Below are positions 34,419 to 43,520 of a stretch of 64,000 nt of DNA, piece after piece. Origin of the DNA: Schauerella aestuarii (GTDB lineage Bacteria; Pseudomonadota; Gammaproteobacteria; Burkholderiales; Burkholderiaceae_B); assembly GCF_009866805.1 (NCBI RefSeq), contig NZ_SIZW01000039.1:62001-126000 (forward strand), given 5' to 3'. The notes beneath the pieces were generated by a model that did not search any database, was not told the origin of the DNA, and saw only the letters and a list, made by a program, of their open reading frames with translations. Position 1 is the first letter of the stretch. Each line of letters begins with the position of its first letter. Position numbers and translations under genes: made by a program.

Positions 34419-35127
34419 AGACGTCCGCAAAAGTTTCGGTGACAACGAAGTGCTCAAAGGCGTGACGTTGCGCATCGAGCCGGGTGAAGTCATCGCCATC
34501 ATCGGCAAGAGCGGCTCGGGAAAGAGCACGCTGCTGCGCTGTATCAACGGCCTTGAGACCATCGACAGCGGCGCGATCATGGTGGCCGATGCGAAGCTGG
34601 CCGACAGCGAGATGCACCTGCGTGCGCTGCGGCTGAAAGTGGGCATGATCTTTCAGCAGTTCAACCTTTTCCCGCACCTGACGGCGGGGCGCAATGTGAT
34701 GCTGTCGCCGATGGTCACCAAGCGCGTGCCGGAGCGCGATGCCGAAGCCTTGGCGCGCGTGATGATGGACCGTGTAGGCTTGGCCCACAAATTCGATGCG
34801 TGGCCCGAAGAGCTTTCCGGCGGCCAGCAGCAACGCGTGGCGATCGCGCGCGCTTTGGCGATGCAGCCCATCGCGCTGCTGTGCGACGAGATCACTTCCG
34901 CGCTCGATCCCGAACTCGTCAACGAAGTGCTGGGCGTGGTGGGTGAACTCGCGGCCGACGGCATGACGCTCCTGATGGTGACGCACGAGATGCGCTTCGC
35001 ACGCCAGGTATGCGATCGCGTGGTGTTCATGCATCAGGGCAGAGTGCATGAGATCGGTGCGCCGGAGGCGCTCTTCACCGATCCGCAAACGCCCGAGTTG
35101 CAGCAGTTCCTGGGAATGGTGGCTTGA
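34399..35127 (+). CDS. Polar amino acid ABC importer, ATPase
   Basis: 242 residues, GlnQ/HisP type. Walker [10 protein letters not shown] is near residue 35, Q-loop [11 protein letters not shown], signature LSGGQQQR, Walker [15 protein letters not shown] and H-loop VTHEMRFAR are intact. It has no C-terminal regulatory domain, as usual for this group. It completes the importer. The photolyase gene follows after 23 bases, on the same strand. Confidence 0.94.
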   Translation: MPLIALEDVRKSFGDNEVLKGVTLRIEPGEVIAIIGKSGSGKSTLLRCINGLETIDSGAIMVADAKLADSEMHLRALRLKVGMIFQQFNLFPHLTAGRNVMLSPMVTKRVPERDAEALARVMMDRVGLAHKFDAWPEELSGGQQQRVAIARALAMQPIALLCDEITSALDPELVNEVLGVVGELAADGMTLLMVTHEMRFARQVCDRVVFMHQGRVHEIGAPEALFTDPQTPELQQFLGMVA

Positions 35128-35150
35128 TCAGGCTGGTCTAGAATCGCGGC

Positions 35151-36680
35151 ATGACCACGCTGCGACTCATCCTGGGCGATCAACTCAATCCTCACCATCC
35201 GTGGTTCGACGACGTGCGGGAGGACGTGGCCTACGTGCTGATGGAGGTGCGGCAGGAAACGGACTACGTGCTGCACCACGCACAGAAAATCATTGCGATC
35301 TTCGCAGCCATGCGCGACTTTGCGCAATCCCTGCGTGCGGCCGGGCATCGCGTGCATTACCTGGCGATCGACGACCCGGACAACGCACACGCCATCACCG
35401 TCAATCTCGACCGCCTGATCGCGCGCGACGCGGTCCGCACCGTCGAGTATCAAGCGCCGGACGAGTGGCGGCTCGATGCGCAATTGGCCGACTACGCGCA
35501 GCGCTCCGCCATCGTCTGCACCTGTGTCGATAGCGCGCATTTCTACACCGCCCGCGATGAAGCGGCGGCGATCTTTGCCGGGCGGCCGCACTGGTTGATG
35601 GAAGATTTCTACCGGCGCATGCGCATCAAGCACCGCGTGCTGCTCGACGCCGGCGACGCGCCCGCCGGCGGCCAATGGAACTTCGATCACGACAACCGCA
35701 AGCCGTGGCGCGGCAAGCCACAGGAGCCGTTCGACAAGCGGCCCCTGCACGACCACGGCGCGCTGTGGGACACCATTGTGGCGGCGGGCGTGAAGAGTTT
35801 TGGCCGCCCGCAGGCTTCGCGCTTCGTATGGCCGCTCAACCGGCGCGAGGCGTTGGCGCATCTGGACGATTTCATCGATGAGGCGTTGCCGCACTTCGGC
35901 GACTTTCAGGATGCGATGAATACCGTGGCACCGCGCTTGTTTCATTCGCTGCTGTCGTTTGCGCTGAATACCAAGATGCTCACGCCGCAAGAGGTGGTGG
36001 CGCGGGCCGAGGCGGCCTGGCGCAGCGGCCATGCGCCGCTCGCGGCGGTGGAAGGATTCATCCGGCAGATCCTGGGATGGCGCGAGTATGTGCGAGGGGT
36101 GTACTGGGCGCATATGCCGGGCTATACCGAGCAGAATACGTTCGGCCATACGCTGCCCCTGCCCGGTTGGTTCTGGGACGGCAAAACGCGAATGCGATGC
36201 CTGGCGCATGCGGTGGGCCAGTCGCTGGATGATGCGCACGCCCATCACATCCAGCGGCTGATGGTCATCGGCAATTTTGCGCTCCTGGCAGGTTGCGATC
36301 CGCAGGCCGTGCACGCGTGGTATCTCGGGGTGTATATCGACGCGTTCGAGTGGGTGGAGGCGCCCAATACGTTGGGCATGAGCCAGTTCGTGGATGGCGG
36401 CCAACTGGCCACCAAGCCGTACGTGTCCAGCGCGGCGTACATCGATCGCATGAGCGATTACTGCAAGGGCTGTCACTACGACAAGCGTGCCCGGCTGGGC
36501 GAGCGGGCCTGTCCCTTCAATGCGCTGTACTGGGATTTCTTTTTGCGCAATGAAGCGATGTTGTCGGTCAACCGCCGGCTGGCGATGCCCTATCGGCAAC
36601 TCGCCGCGATGTCGGCCGGCGATCGCGCGGCGCTGCAGGCGCAGGCAGCCGACCTGCGCTCGCGGCTGGATAGGCTGTAA
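35151..36680 (+). CDS. Iron-sulfur bacterial (6-4) photolyase/cryptochrome (PhrB-like)
   Basis: 509 residues. The N-terminal Rossmann domain starts LRLILGDQLNPHHPWF, typical of FeS-BCP proteins, and the C-terminal helical domain binds FAD. Four cysteines that would hold a [4Fe-4S] cluster are at 350, 438, 441 and 454 (MRCLAHA, DYCKGCHYD, RACPFN), the same positions I recall for Agrobacterium PhrB. It should repair (6-4) photoproducts in DNA using light. Co-orientation with the amino acid importer is probably incidental. Confidence 0.9.
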   Translation: MTTLRLILGDQLNPHHPWFDDVREDVAYVLMEVRQETDYVLHHAQKIIAIFAAMRDFAQSLRAAGHRVHYLAIDDPDNAHAITVNLDRLIARDAVRTVEYQAPDEWRLDAQLADYAQRSAIVCTCVDSAHFYTARDEAAAIFAGRPHWLMEDFYRRMRIKHRVLLDAGDAPAGGQWNFDHDNRKPWRGKPQEPFDKRPLHDHGALWDTIVAAGVKSFGRPQASRFVWPLNRREALAHLDDFIDEALPHFGDFQDAMNTVAPRLFHSLLSFALNTKMLTPQEVVARAEAAWRSGHAPLAAVEGFIRQILGWREYVRGVYWAHMPGYTEQNTFGHTLPLPGWFWDGKTRMRCLAHAVGQSLDDAHAHHIQRLMVIGNFALLAGCDPQAVHAWYLGVYIDAFEWVEAPNTLGMSQFVDGGQLATKPYVSSAAYIDRMSDYCKGCHYDKRARLGERACPFNALYWDFFLRNEAMLSVNRRLAMPYRQLAAMSAGDRAALQAQAADLRSRLDRL

Positions 36681-36762
36681 CGGAGAATGCTCAGGCGTTG
36701 CACGCACCGAGCACAGCCCTGGGCGTTACGTGCGGCGGGGCAGACGCCAGCCATCGCGCGCA

Positions 36763-37368
36763 TCATTCCGCCATCACGACCATGATTTCTGCGGGCGCCC
36801 GGCTCAGGCTCAAGTACATGTGCCCCACGCTGCTGTCGAAATAGGCGGAGTCATGCTTGGCGAGTTCGAGCACTTCGCCGGTGACGAATTGCAGGCGCAC
36901 CTTGCCCGACAACACGATGATGAATTCCTGGCCTTCATGGCGCACGTAATCGTCGAACTCGCTTTCGCTGCGCGCGTGAATGCGGCCGAACATCGGTGTC
37001 ATGCGGCGTGCGGGAAAATCACCAGCCAGCAGGCGGTATTCGTACGTGCTGCCGCGATAGCTCGGTGTGCCGGCCATGACGGAATGCACCGCCGTCGGCG
37101 CGGGCGCACCGGCCGCGCTACCGGGTGCGCCGAACAACTCACCGATGTCGACCTTCAACGCGCGCGCCACGGCGGCGAACTTTTCGTAGCCGATCGAGAC
37201 CTGGCCCAGTTCCATTTTCGAGAGTGTGGAAAGCGCCACGCCGGTTTGCGCCGACAAGGCCTTGAGCGTCAATCCATGCGCCTTGCGCACGGCACGCAGC
37301 CGCATGCCCATGCTGGCGCGGTCGATGGTTGGATCCTGCGGGGTAACGGCAAGCGTGCCTTTGGGCAT
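36763..37368 (-). CDS. XRE-family regulator with C-terminal cupin domain
   Basis: 201 residues from the start at 37368, chosen because AGGAG lies 9 bases upstream; the frame is open to 37434 without a good ribosome-binding site. The helix-turn-helix (MRLRAVRKAHGLTLKALSAQTGVALSTLSKMELGQ in parts, about residues 20-55) is followed by a linker and a cupin barrel (about 100-200). Such proteins repress catabolic operons and bind a small ligand in the cupin. It diverges from an FAD oxidoreductase gene, with a perfect palindrome between them. Confidence 0.88.
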   Translation of the reverse strand: MPKGTLAVTPQDPTIDRASMGMRLRAVRKAHGLTLKALSAQTGVALSTLSKMELGQVSIGYEKFAAVARALKVDIGELFGAPGSAAGAPAPTAVHSVMAGTPSYRGSTYEYRLLAGDFPARRMTPMFGRIHARSESEFDDYVRHEGQEFIIVLSGKVRLQFVTGEVLELAKHDSAYFDSSVGHMYLSLSRAPAEIMVVMAE

Positions 37369-37457
37369 GCGATGGAACTCCTGGGGATTTCCCTTGAAAT
37401 CGTTGTTTGCGGGGATTGTGCCGTCATTTTGCATTGACGCCTATGTTTTCGTATCAG

Positions 37458-37481
37458 AGAATTCTCATAAATGAGAATTCT
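37458..37481. promoter_or_regulatory. 11-bp perfect inverted repeat, probable operator of the XRE-cupin regulator
   Basis: AGAATTCTCAT and its exact reverse complement ATGAGAATTCT flank an AA centre. The repeat ends 10 bases before the preferred start of the FAD oxidoreductase and lies 89 bases upstream of the regulator start. A bound repressor would block both. It contains two EcoRI-type hexamers, which are a consequence of the symmetry. Confidence 0.7.
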
Positions 37482-37491
37482 GGATGGTGCA

Positions 37492-38643
37492 ATGATTGCG
37501 CAGGAAAATTCGGCCGATACGGTTTTCGACTATGTGATCGTGGGGGGCGGCATCGCCGGCGCGTCGCTGGGCTATCGCCTGGCCGCGCACGCCAGTGTGC
37601 TGGTGCTCGAGCGCGAGGATCAGCCGGGCTATCACTCGACGGGCCGGTCGGCCGCGATGTTCATGGAAACCTATGGCACGGCGCAGATCCAGGCGCTCAC
37701 ACGGGCGAGTCGCGCGTTTTACGAGCACCCGCCCGAGGGCTTCACCGATCATCCGATTCTGGCGGAACGCGGTTGCCTCTACATCGCGACGCCCGAGCAA
37801 CGCGCACTGCTGGAGACCGAGTTTGCTGCGTTACACGCGCGGTCGCCCAATGTGTCGTTGATCGACGCCGCGGCCGCCTGCGCGCTGGTGCCCTGCCTGC
37901 GTCCTGAACGGGTGGGTGGCGCCATTCTCGAAACCGATGCACGCGATCTGGATGTGCATGCGTTGCATCAAGGCTTTCTGGGCGCCATGCGCAAGCGCGG
38001 TGGTCAGTTGCGGTGCAAAGCGGCGCTGGTGGCGGCCGAGCGCCGCTCGGCGCTGTGGTCGTTGACCTTGGCCGATGGCGCGGTGATTCGCGCGGGCACG
38101 GTGGTGAATGCGGCCGGTGCCTGGGCCGACGACGTGGCGCGCTTATGCGGTGTGACCCCGATCGGCCTGCAACCCTGCCGGCGTACGGCGTTTACGTTTG
38201 CCGGCCCGGACGACGGCGACTTTGCCGCCTGGCCCACCGTGGCCAGCCTGGACGAAACCTTCTACTTCAAACCCGACGCCGGCCAGTTGCTGGGGTCGCC
38301 GGCCAACGCCGATCCCGTCGATCCGCACGATGTGGTGGCGGAAGAACTGGATGTGGCCACCGGTATCTACCATATCGAGACCGCGACCACCTTGCAGATC
38401 CGCCGACCCAAACATGTGTGGGCGGGCCTGCGATCGTTTGTGGCCGACGGCGATCTCGTGATCGGTTGGGATAACGCCGCGCCGCGATTTTTCTGGCTGG
38501 CCGCGCAAGGCGGCTACGGCATCCAGTCGGCGGCTGGCGTGTCCGAACTGGCCGAATCGCAACTGCTGGGCGAGCCGGTGCCCGACGCGCTGCGGGCACA
38601 CGGTGTGGACGCCGATGCGTTGCTGCCCGCGCGCTTGCGTTAG
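37492..38643 (+). CDS. FAD-dependent oxidoreductase, DAO/glycine oxidase family
   Basis: 383 residues from ATG 37492, preceded by GGATGG; an ATG at 37471 lies inside the palindrome. The FAD loop VIVGGGIAGASLGYRLA is at the N-terminus, followed by the Glu that binds ribose (LVLERED). VVNAAGAWADDVARLCG is typical of the DAO family (D-amino acid, sarcosine and glycine oxidases, hydroxyglutarate oxidases). It would oxidise an amine or hydroxy acid. A Bug gene and an amidase gene follow on the same strand. Confidence 0.87.
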   Translation: MIAQENSADTVFDYVIVGGGIAGASLGYRLAAHASVLVLEREDQPGYHSTGRSAAMFMETYGTAQIQALTRASRAFYEHPPEGFTDHPILAERGCLYIATPEQRALLETEFAALHARSPNVSLIDAAAACALVPCLRPERVGGAILETDARDLDVHALHQGFLGAMRKRGGQLRCKAALVAAERRSALWSLTLADGAVIRAGTVVNAAGAWADDVARLCGVTPIGLQPCRRTAFTFAGPDDGDFAAWPTVASLDETFYFKPDAGQLLGSPANADPVDPHDVVAEELDVATGIYHIETATTLQIRRPKHVWAGLRSFVADGDLVIGWDNAAPRFFWLAAQGGYGIQSAAGVSELAESQLLGEPVPDALRAHGVDADALLPARLR

Positions 38644-38713
38644 CCGTACGAATCTACGCGCACGTCCGAGGGACGCGCGTGAGCGATGACTGAACATACA
38701 AGGGGAAAAAATC

Positions 38714-39694
38714 ATGATGTTGAAGTCGAGCAAGATCGTCGTTCTGATGGCCGCCATGGCGGCAGTGTTGAGCGCGGGGGCGGCACGCGCCGCCGAGTAT
38801 CCCGAGCGGCCCGTGCAGCTTGTGGTGCCCTTCCCGCCGGGTGGTGCGGGCGATGTGCTGGGCCGCATTCTCGCGAAGGGATTGGGCCGCGAGTTGAACC
38901 AGTCGATCATCGTGGAAAACAAGGCGGGTGCCGGCACGATCCTGGGGGCGCAGTATGTGGCGCGCGCCCAGCCGGATGGCTACACCCTGCTGTTGAGTTC
39001 GGGCACCACATTCACCGTCAACCCGGCCATCTACGACAAGTTGCCGTACGACACCGTGCGCGATTTCGAGCCGGTCGGCATGGTGGGCCGCGCGGCCTTG
39101 ATCATCGTGGCCAATCCGCAAGAGCCCTTTTCGGACGTGAAGGGCCTGGTCGCTGCCGTGAAGCCCCATCCGGACAAGTTCTCGTACGGCTCGTTCGGCA
39201 TCGGTACGGTGTCGCACTTTGCGGGCGAGATGTTCCAGGAAGCGGCCGGTACGCGCATGACGCACATTCCCTACAAAGGCAGTTCGCCGGCCATCACGGA
39301 TCTGATCGGCGGGCAGATCCCGATCTTGTTCGACACGGTGGTGTCGGCCATGCCGCACATCAAATCGGGCAAGGTGAAGCCGATCGCCGTCACCACCGCG
39401 CAACGATCGGGCTTCCTGCCCGACGTGCCGACGGTTGCCGAAAGCGGCTATCCCGCCGTCAACATGGACACCTGGATCGCCGTGTTTGCACCCAAAGGCA
39501 CGCCGCCCGAGGCGCGCGAAAAGCTGACCAAGGCATTGGCCGCAACCCTTGCCGACCAAGCCACGCAAGAGCAACTGCGCAATGGCGGCTTTGAGCCGAC
39601 CTTCATGGATGGCGCAGGGGTGCAGCGTACGATCGTGGAAGAAACGCCGCGCTTCGCCGAGATCGCCAAACGCGCCGGCATCAAGGCCCAGTAA
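38714..39694 (+). CDS. Bug-family (TctC-like) periplasmic binding protein
   Basis: 326 residues with signal peptide ending GAARAA. Blocks: YPERPVQLVVPFPPGGAGDVLGR, VENKAGAGTILGA, YGSFGIGTVSHFAGEMF, IPYKGSSPAITDLIGG. It sits between the FAD oxidoreductase and the amidase, all on the plus strand, so its ligand may be the amide or amino compound these enzymes use. AGGGGA precedes the ATG. Confidence 0.93.
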   Translation: MMLKSSKIVVLMAAMAAVLSAGAARAAEYPERPVQLVVPFPPGGAGDVLGRILAKGLGRELNQSIIVENKAGAGTILGAQYVARAQPDGYTLLLSSGTTFTVNPAIYDKLPYDTVRDFEPVGMVGRAALIIVANPQEPFSDVKGLVAAVKPHPDKFSYGSFGIGTVSHFAGEMFQEAAGTRMTHIPYKGSSPAITDLIGGQIPILFDTVVSAMPHIKSGKVKPIAVTTAQRSGFLPDVPTVAESGYPAVNMDTWIAVFAPKGTPPEAREKLTKALAATLADQATQEQLRNGGFEPTFMDGAGVQRTIVEETPRFAEIAKRAGIKAQ

Positions 39695-39739
39695 CCCCAC
39701 ATGCGGCACGCGATGTGCCGCGCACAGGAGCACTCCGCG

Positions 39740-41302
39740 ATGAGCGATTCCAATTCGATCCTGCAACTGTCCGCCGTCGAGATGCGACGCCGGATCGGCG
39801 CCAAGTCCCTGTCGCCCGTTGAGGTGCTGGAAGCCTGCATCGCGCGCATCGAAGCGATCAATCCTGCTGTGAATGCGGTCACGGCCACCTGCTACGACCG
39901 TGCGCGTGCCGAAGCGCGAGCTGCTGAGGCCGCCATGATGCGGGGCGACACATTGGGCGTGCTGCACGGTTTGCCGTTGGGGGTGAAGGATCTCGAAGAC
40001 ACCGGCGGGTTACTGACCACGCACGGCTCGCCCAACTTCCTGAATCACGTGCCGGCCCGCGACAACGCGTTGGTGGGCCGCCTGCGCGCCGCCGGGGCCG
40101 TGGTGGTGGGAAAAACCAATGTGCCCGAGATGGGCGCGGGGGCGAACTCGCGCAATCCGGTGTGGGGCGCCACCGGCAATCCGTTCAACCCCATGCTCAA
40201 CGCGGGCGGTTCGTCGGGGGGATCGGCTGCGGCGCTGGCGACCGACATGCTGCCGCTGTGCACCGGATCGGATACGGGCGGGTCGTTGCGAATTCCCGCC
40301 GCCAAGTGCGGTGTGGTGGGCTTTCGGCCCTCGCCTGGCCTGGTGCCGGTCGAACGGCGGCAACTGGGATGGACGCCCATCTCGGTGGTGGGACCCATGG
40401 GGCGCACGGTGGCCGACGCCTGCTTGCAGTTCTCGGCCAGCATCGCGCTGGATGATTGCGATCCGCTGTCGTACACCTCCGATGGCGCCTCGTTTGCGCA
40501 ACTGCGGCCGGTGGATCTCGGCAATCTGCGCGTGGCCTACACCGAAGACTTCGGTGTCTGCCCGGTCGACGAAGAGATTCGTGTGGCGTTTCGCGCCAAG
40601 ATTGCGGCGATGCGCCGGTTTTTCAAATGCTGCGATCCCGTGGCGATCTCACTGCCTGATGCCGATCGCTGTTTCGATGTGATCCGCGCCGAGAGTTTCG
40701 TGGCGGCCTTTCGCGACACGTATGAACGCGATCCCGGTCTGCTGGGGCCCAATGTGCGCGCCAACTACGAGATCGGTGCGCAGATGACGCTGGCCGATCG
40801 GGCGTGGGCCCATCTGGCGCAGACGAAGATGTTTCGCTCGTTCCAGGAGATTTATCGCGACTACGACATCGTGTTGTCGCCGACCACGCCGGTGTCGGCC
40901 TTCCCGTGGTCCACGCTCTATGCCGAGACCATCGAGGGCAAGCCGGCGCGCAACTACTACCACTGGCTGGGGTTGACCTATGGGGTGACCTTGCTGACCA
41001 ATCCCGCGCTGGCGCTACCGTGCGGTGTAGACGGGCGCGGCATGCCGTTCGGCTTGCAGGTCGTGGGGCGTTTTCGCGGCGACGCCCACGTGCTCGCGTG
41101 TGGGCTGGCGATGGAGCACGCGTTTGCCTACGATCCGCAATTGCGCCGGCCCGTGCCGGACCTGAGCGCATTGCGCGAGCCGGTGCCGGCATTGCGGGGG
41201 TTGGCCACGCATCCGCCGCGCGCCGATCTGGCGACGCGGGCGTTGACTGAAGAGGAGATTGCGGCGCTTGCGACCGGCGAGGCGCACGCGCGGGCCGTGT
41301 GA
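39740..41302 (+). CDS. Amidase-signature family amidase
   Basis: 520 residues. The Ser-cisSer-Lys triad is intact: Lys83 (GVKDLE), Ser158 (GGSSGGS) and nucleophile Ser182 (GSDTGGSLRIPA). The 24-residue spacing between the two serines is the family norm. CAGGAG precedes the start at 39740. It hydrolyses a carboxamide to acid and ammonia in the cytoplasm. Placed after a Bug gene and an FAD amine oxidase-like gene, it probably belongs to one amide-degradation operon. It converges on a tautomerase gene 6 bases away. Confidence 0.93.
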   Translation: MSDSNSILQLSAVEMRRRIGAKSLSPVEVLEACIARIEAINPAVNAVTATCYDRARAEARAAEAAMMRGDTLGVLHGLPLGVKDLEDTGGLLTTHGSPNFLNHVPARDNALVGRLRAAGAVVVGKTNVPEMGAGANSRNPVWGATGNPFNPMLNAGGSSGGSAAALATDMLPLCTGSDTGGSLRIPAAKCGVVGFRPSPGLVPVERRQLGWTPISVVGPMGRTVADACLQFSASIALDDCDPLSYTSDGASFAQLRPVDLGNLRVAYTEDFGVCPVDEEIRVAFRAKIAAMRRFFKCCDPVAISLPDADRCFDVIRAESFVAAFRDTYERDPGLLGPNVRANYEIGAQMTLADRAWAHLAQTKMFRSFQEIYRDYDIVLSPTTPVSAFPWSTLYAETIEGKPARNYYHWLGLTYGVTLLTNPALALPCGVDGRGMPFGLQVVGRFRGDAHVLACGLAMEHAFAYDPQLRRPVPDLSALREPVPALRGLATHPPRADLATRALTEEEIAALATGEAHARAV

Positions 41303-41308
41303 GGCCGC

Positions 41309-41506
41309 TCAGCCGTGTTTGGGCTTCTGCGACACAAGGGTGCCGCCCGTGGCCCAATCGCCGGCCTCGACATCCTGAAACACCACGAACACACTGGCGG
41401 CATTGGCGCCGCCGTGTTCTACCAGGGCCTGGGTGACGGTCGCGGCAATGGCTGCCTTTTGTTCTTCCGAACGGCCTTTCAACATGTCGATCTTGACGTA
41501 GGGCAC
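41309..41506 (-). CDS. 4-oxalocrotonate tautomerase family enzyme
   Basis: 65 residues from a GTG start at 41506, preceded by GGAG at a 6-base spacing. This start places Pro directly after the initiator Met (MPYVKIDMLKGRS), as required, since the N-terminal Pro1 is the catalytic base of this family. The TTG upstream at 41512 would bury the Pro and is rejected. The family isomerises 2-hydroxydienoates or acts as a dehalogenase. Convergent with the amidase. Confidence 0.87.
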   Translation of the reverse strand: MPYVKIDMLKGRSEEQKAAIAATVTQALVEHGGANAASVFVVFQDVEAGDWATGGTLVSQKPKHG

Positions 41507-41534
41507 AAGCAACTCCGAGGGTGTGGGATGGGGT

Positions 41535-42134
41535 TCAGGATCGCGCCAGGCGCTCGATCAGCAAAATCAGGATGTGGATCACCTTGATGTGCACTTCCTG
41601 GATGCGATCGGCATAGCCATGGTGCGGGACGGTGATCACGATGTCGGCCAGGTTCTCGCGCGCGATGCGGCCGCCGTCTTTGCCGGTGAGCACGATCGAC
41701 GTCATGCCGGCTGCACGGGCGGACGCCAGCGCATTGACCACGTTGGCCGAGTTGCCGGAGGTCGACAGCGCAAACAGCACGTCGCCAGGGCGCCCGACCG
41801 CATCCACATACCGCGAAAAGATGTAGTCGAAGCCAAAGTCGTTGCCGACGCAGGAGATGTGACTGACATCCGAGATCGCGATGGCAGCGAACCCCTTGCG
41901 GTCGTCGCGAAAGCGCCCGGTGAGTTCCTCGGCGAAGTGCATGGCGTCGCAGTGCGAGCCGCCGTTGCCGCAGGAAATCGCCTTTGCGCCACGGTCGAAC
42001 GCGGTCGCCAGCATCCGCGCGGCCGCGTCCACGCGTGCCAACTGATCGGCGTCGCTGAGAAAGGCGTCCAGAACGGCGGCCGCCGATCGGAGTTCTTGGC
42101 TGATGGTGGCGAGATTGTCTGCGGTAGATGTCAT
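41535..42134 (-). CDS. gmhA: Phosphoheptose isomerase (sedoheptulose 7-phosphate isomerase)
   Basis: 199 residues, SIS domain. [21 protein letters not shown] and [20 protein letters not shown] are the diagnostic GmhA blocks; they hold the catalytic Glu and His and the sugar-phosphate-binding loop (STSGNSANV). It converts sedoheptulose 7-phosphate to glycero-manno-heptose 7-phosphate, the first step to the heptose of lipopolysaccharide. Start at 42134 (MTSTADNL) gives the normal length. No other heptose genes are nearby. Confidence 0.9.
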   Translation of the reverse strand: MTSTADNLATISQELRSAAAVLDAFLSDADQLARVDAAARMLATAFDRGAKAISCGNGGSHCDAMHFAEELTGRFRDDRKGFAAIAISDVSHISCVGNDFGFDYIFSRYVDAVGRPGDVLFALSTSGNSANVVNALASARAAGMTSIVLTGKDGGRIARENLADIVITVPHHGYADRIQEVHIKVIHILILLIERLARS

Positions 42135-42341
42135 CGTGTCAGGAATGTGGAGCCTGGAAACCGGCAATCGGGTGCCGCGGGCGGCTTGACGTGAAGGTTA
42201 ACCCGGCCGGACGGCTGCGCGTGATAGGGAGTACCGTGGCGGCTGCCCGATGCTGTCGTGTGCCGGCGTTTTTGGGCGCGTTAGTTGCTTCATTCTCGCT
42301 CCCCGCATCCCCCATCCCCTTCTTTTTACGGCGTTTCGCGC

Positions 42342-43520
42342 ATGAGCAATTTTTTCGATGTCATCGGTTCGCGCCTGGTCGACGCGCATAAGTACCGGCC
42401 GTCAGGCTCAAGCGGCAAGATCTTCCATTGCACCTGTGGCCAGCCGGTATTTCTGGACAATACGCAGTGTCTGGCGTGCGGTCTGCAGCTGGGGTATGCC
42501 CCCGATCTGGGTGAGGTGCACGCACTCACGCCCGGCACCGCGCCCGATACCTGGGTAATGACGGATGCCGGCGACGATACGGTTTACAAGCGGTGCGCCA
42601 ATTTGACGATGCCCGCCGTGTGCAACTGGCTCGTGCCGGCCGCAGACGGCCACGATCTGTGCCTGGCGTGCCAGCTCAATCGCATGATCCCTGATCTGTC
42701 GATTCCTGAGAACGGCGAGCGCTGGTGCAAACTCGAAGCTGCCAAGCGGCGGTTGGTCGCACAGTTGCTGACGCTGGGTTTGCCTGTGACGCCGGCGATC
42801 GTGCCGCACGATGGCGGACTGACGTTCGATCTGCTCGGGCCTGATGAGAACGGCAAGGCGCCGCTCACCGGACACGACGAGGGCGTGATCACGATCAACG
42901 TGCTCGAAGCCGACGATGCCTATCGCGCAAAACTGCGCGAAGACATGCATGAGCCGTATCGCACGCTGCTGGGTCATTTCAGGCACGAAGTGGGCCACTA
43001 TTACTGGGATCTGTTGATCAAGCCGACGCGGTGGCTGGCCCACTTTCGCGAGGTGTTCGGCGATGAGCGGCAGGACTATGCGGAAGCCCTCAAGAACAAT
43101 TATGAAAACGGTCCGCCCGAAGACTGGCCAACCCGCTTCATCAGTACGTATGCCGCCTGCCATCCCTGGGAAGACTGGGCCGAAACCTGGGCGCATTACC
43201 TGCACATGATGGATACGCTCGATACGGCGCTCAGTTTCGGGATCAGCACGCGCGTAGTCAAGCGCGATTACGCGTCTTTCACGAAGGACGTGCTGATCGA
43301 CAAGGACGCGCCGGATGCGGAGGAGTTTTTGAATCTCGTGAACACCTGGGTGGAGCTCACCGGTGTGCTCAACGAGTTGTCGCGCAGCATGGGGCAACGG
43401 GATTTTTATCCCTTCGTGCTGCCCCATGCCGTGGTCGGCAAGCTGCAGTTCGTTCACCGGGTGGTGAAGTCCCGCAGCCTGGCGCTGACCGCGGCAGCCG
43501 AAGCTGCCGAGAACGCTTAG
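42342..43520 (+). CDS. Zinc-ribbon protein with putative metallopeptidase domain
   Basis: 392 residues. The N-terminus has a zinc ribbon built from paired cysteines (HCTCGQPVF, CLACGLQ, and later RCANL, CLACQLNR). The middle carries a zincin HEVGH at residues 215-219. This layout matches the family annotated as zinc-ribbon and putative zinc-binding metallopeptidase (formerly DUF2248). Its substrate is unknown; relatives are often near transglutaminase and circularly permuted ATP-grasp genes, which are absent here. It converges on the next Bug gene, overlapping by 4 bases. Confidence 0.82.
   Translation: MSNFFDVIGSRLVDAHKYRPSGSSGKIFHCTCGQPVFLDNTQCLACGLQLGYAPDLGEVHALTPGTAPDTWVMTDAGDDTVYKRCANLTMPAVCNWLVPAADGHDLCLACQLNRMIPDLSIPENGERWCKLEAAKRRLVAQLLTLGLPVTPAIVPHDGGLTFDLLGPDENGKAPLTGHDEGVITINVLEADDAYRAKLREDMHEPYRTLLGHFRHEVGHYYWDLLIKPTRWLAHFREVFGDERQDYAEALKNNYENGPPEDWPTRFISTYAACHPWEDWAETWAHYLHMMDTLDTALSFGISTRVVKRDYASFTKDVLIDKDAPDAEEFLNLVNTWVELTGVLNELSRSMGQRDFYPFVLPHAVVGKLQFVHRVVKSRSLALTAAAEAAENA

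Noticed and set aside
35034-36707. 557-residue open frame opposite the photolyase
   Set aside because: Composition is Arg/His/Gln-rich with no motif; the plus frame carries the photolyase FeS cysteines.
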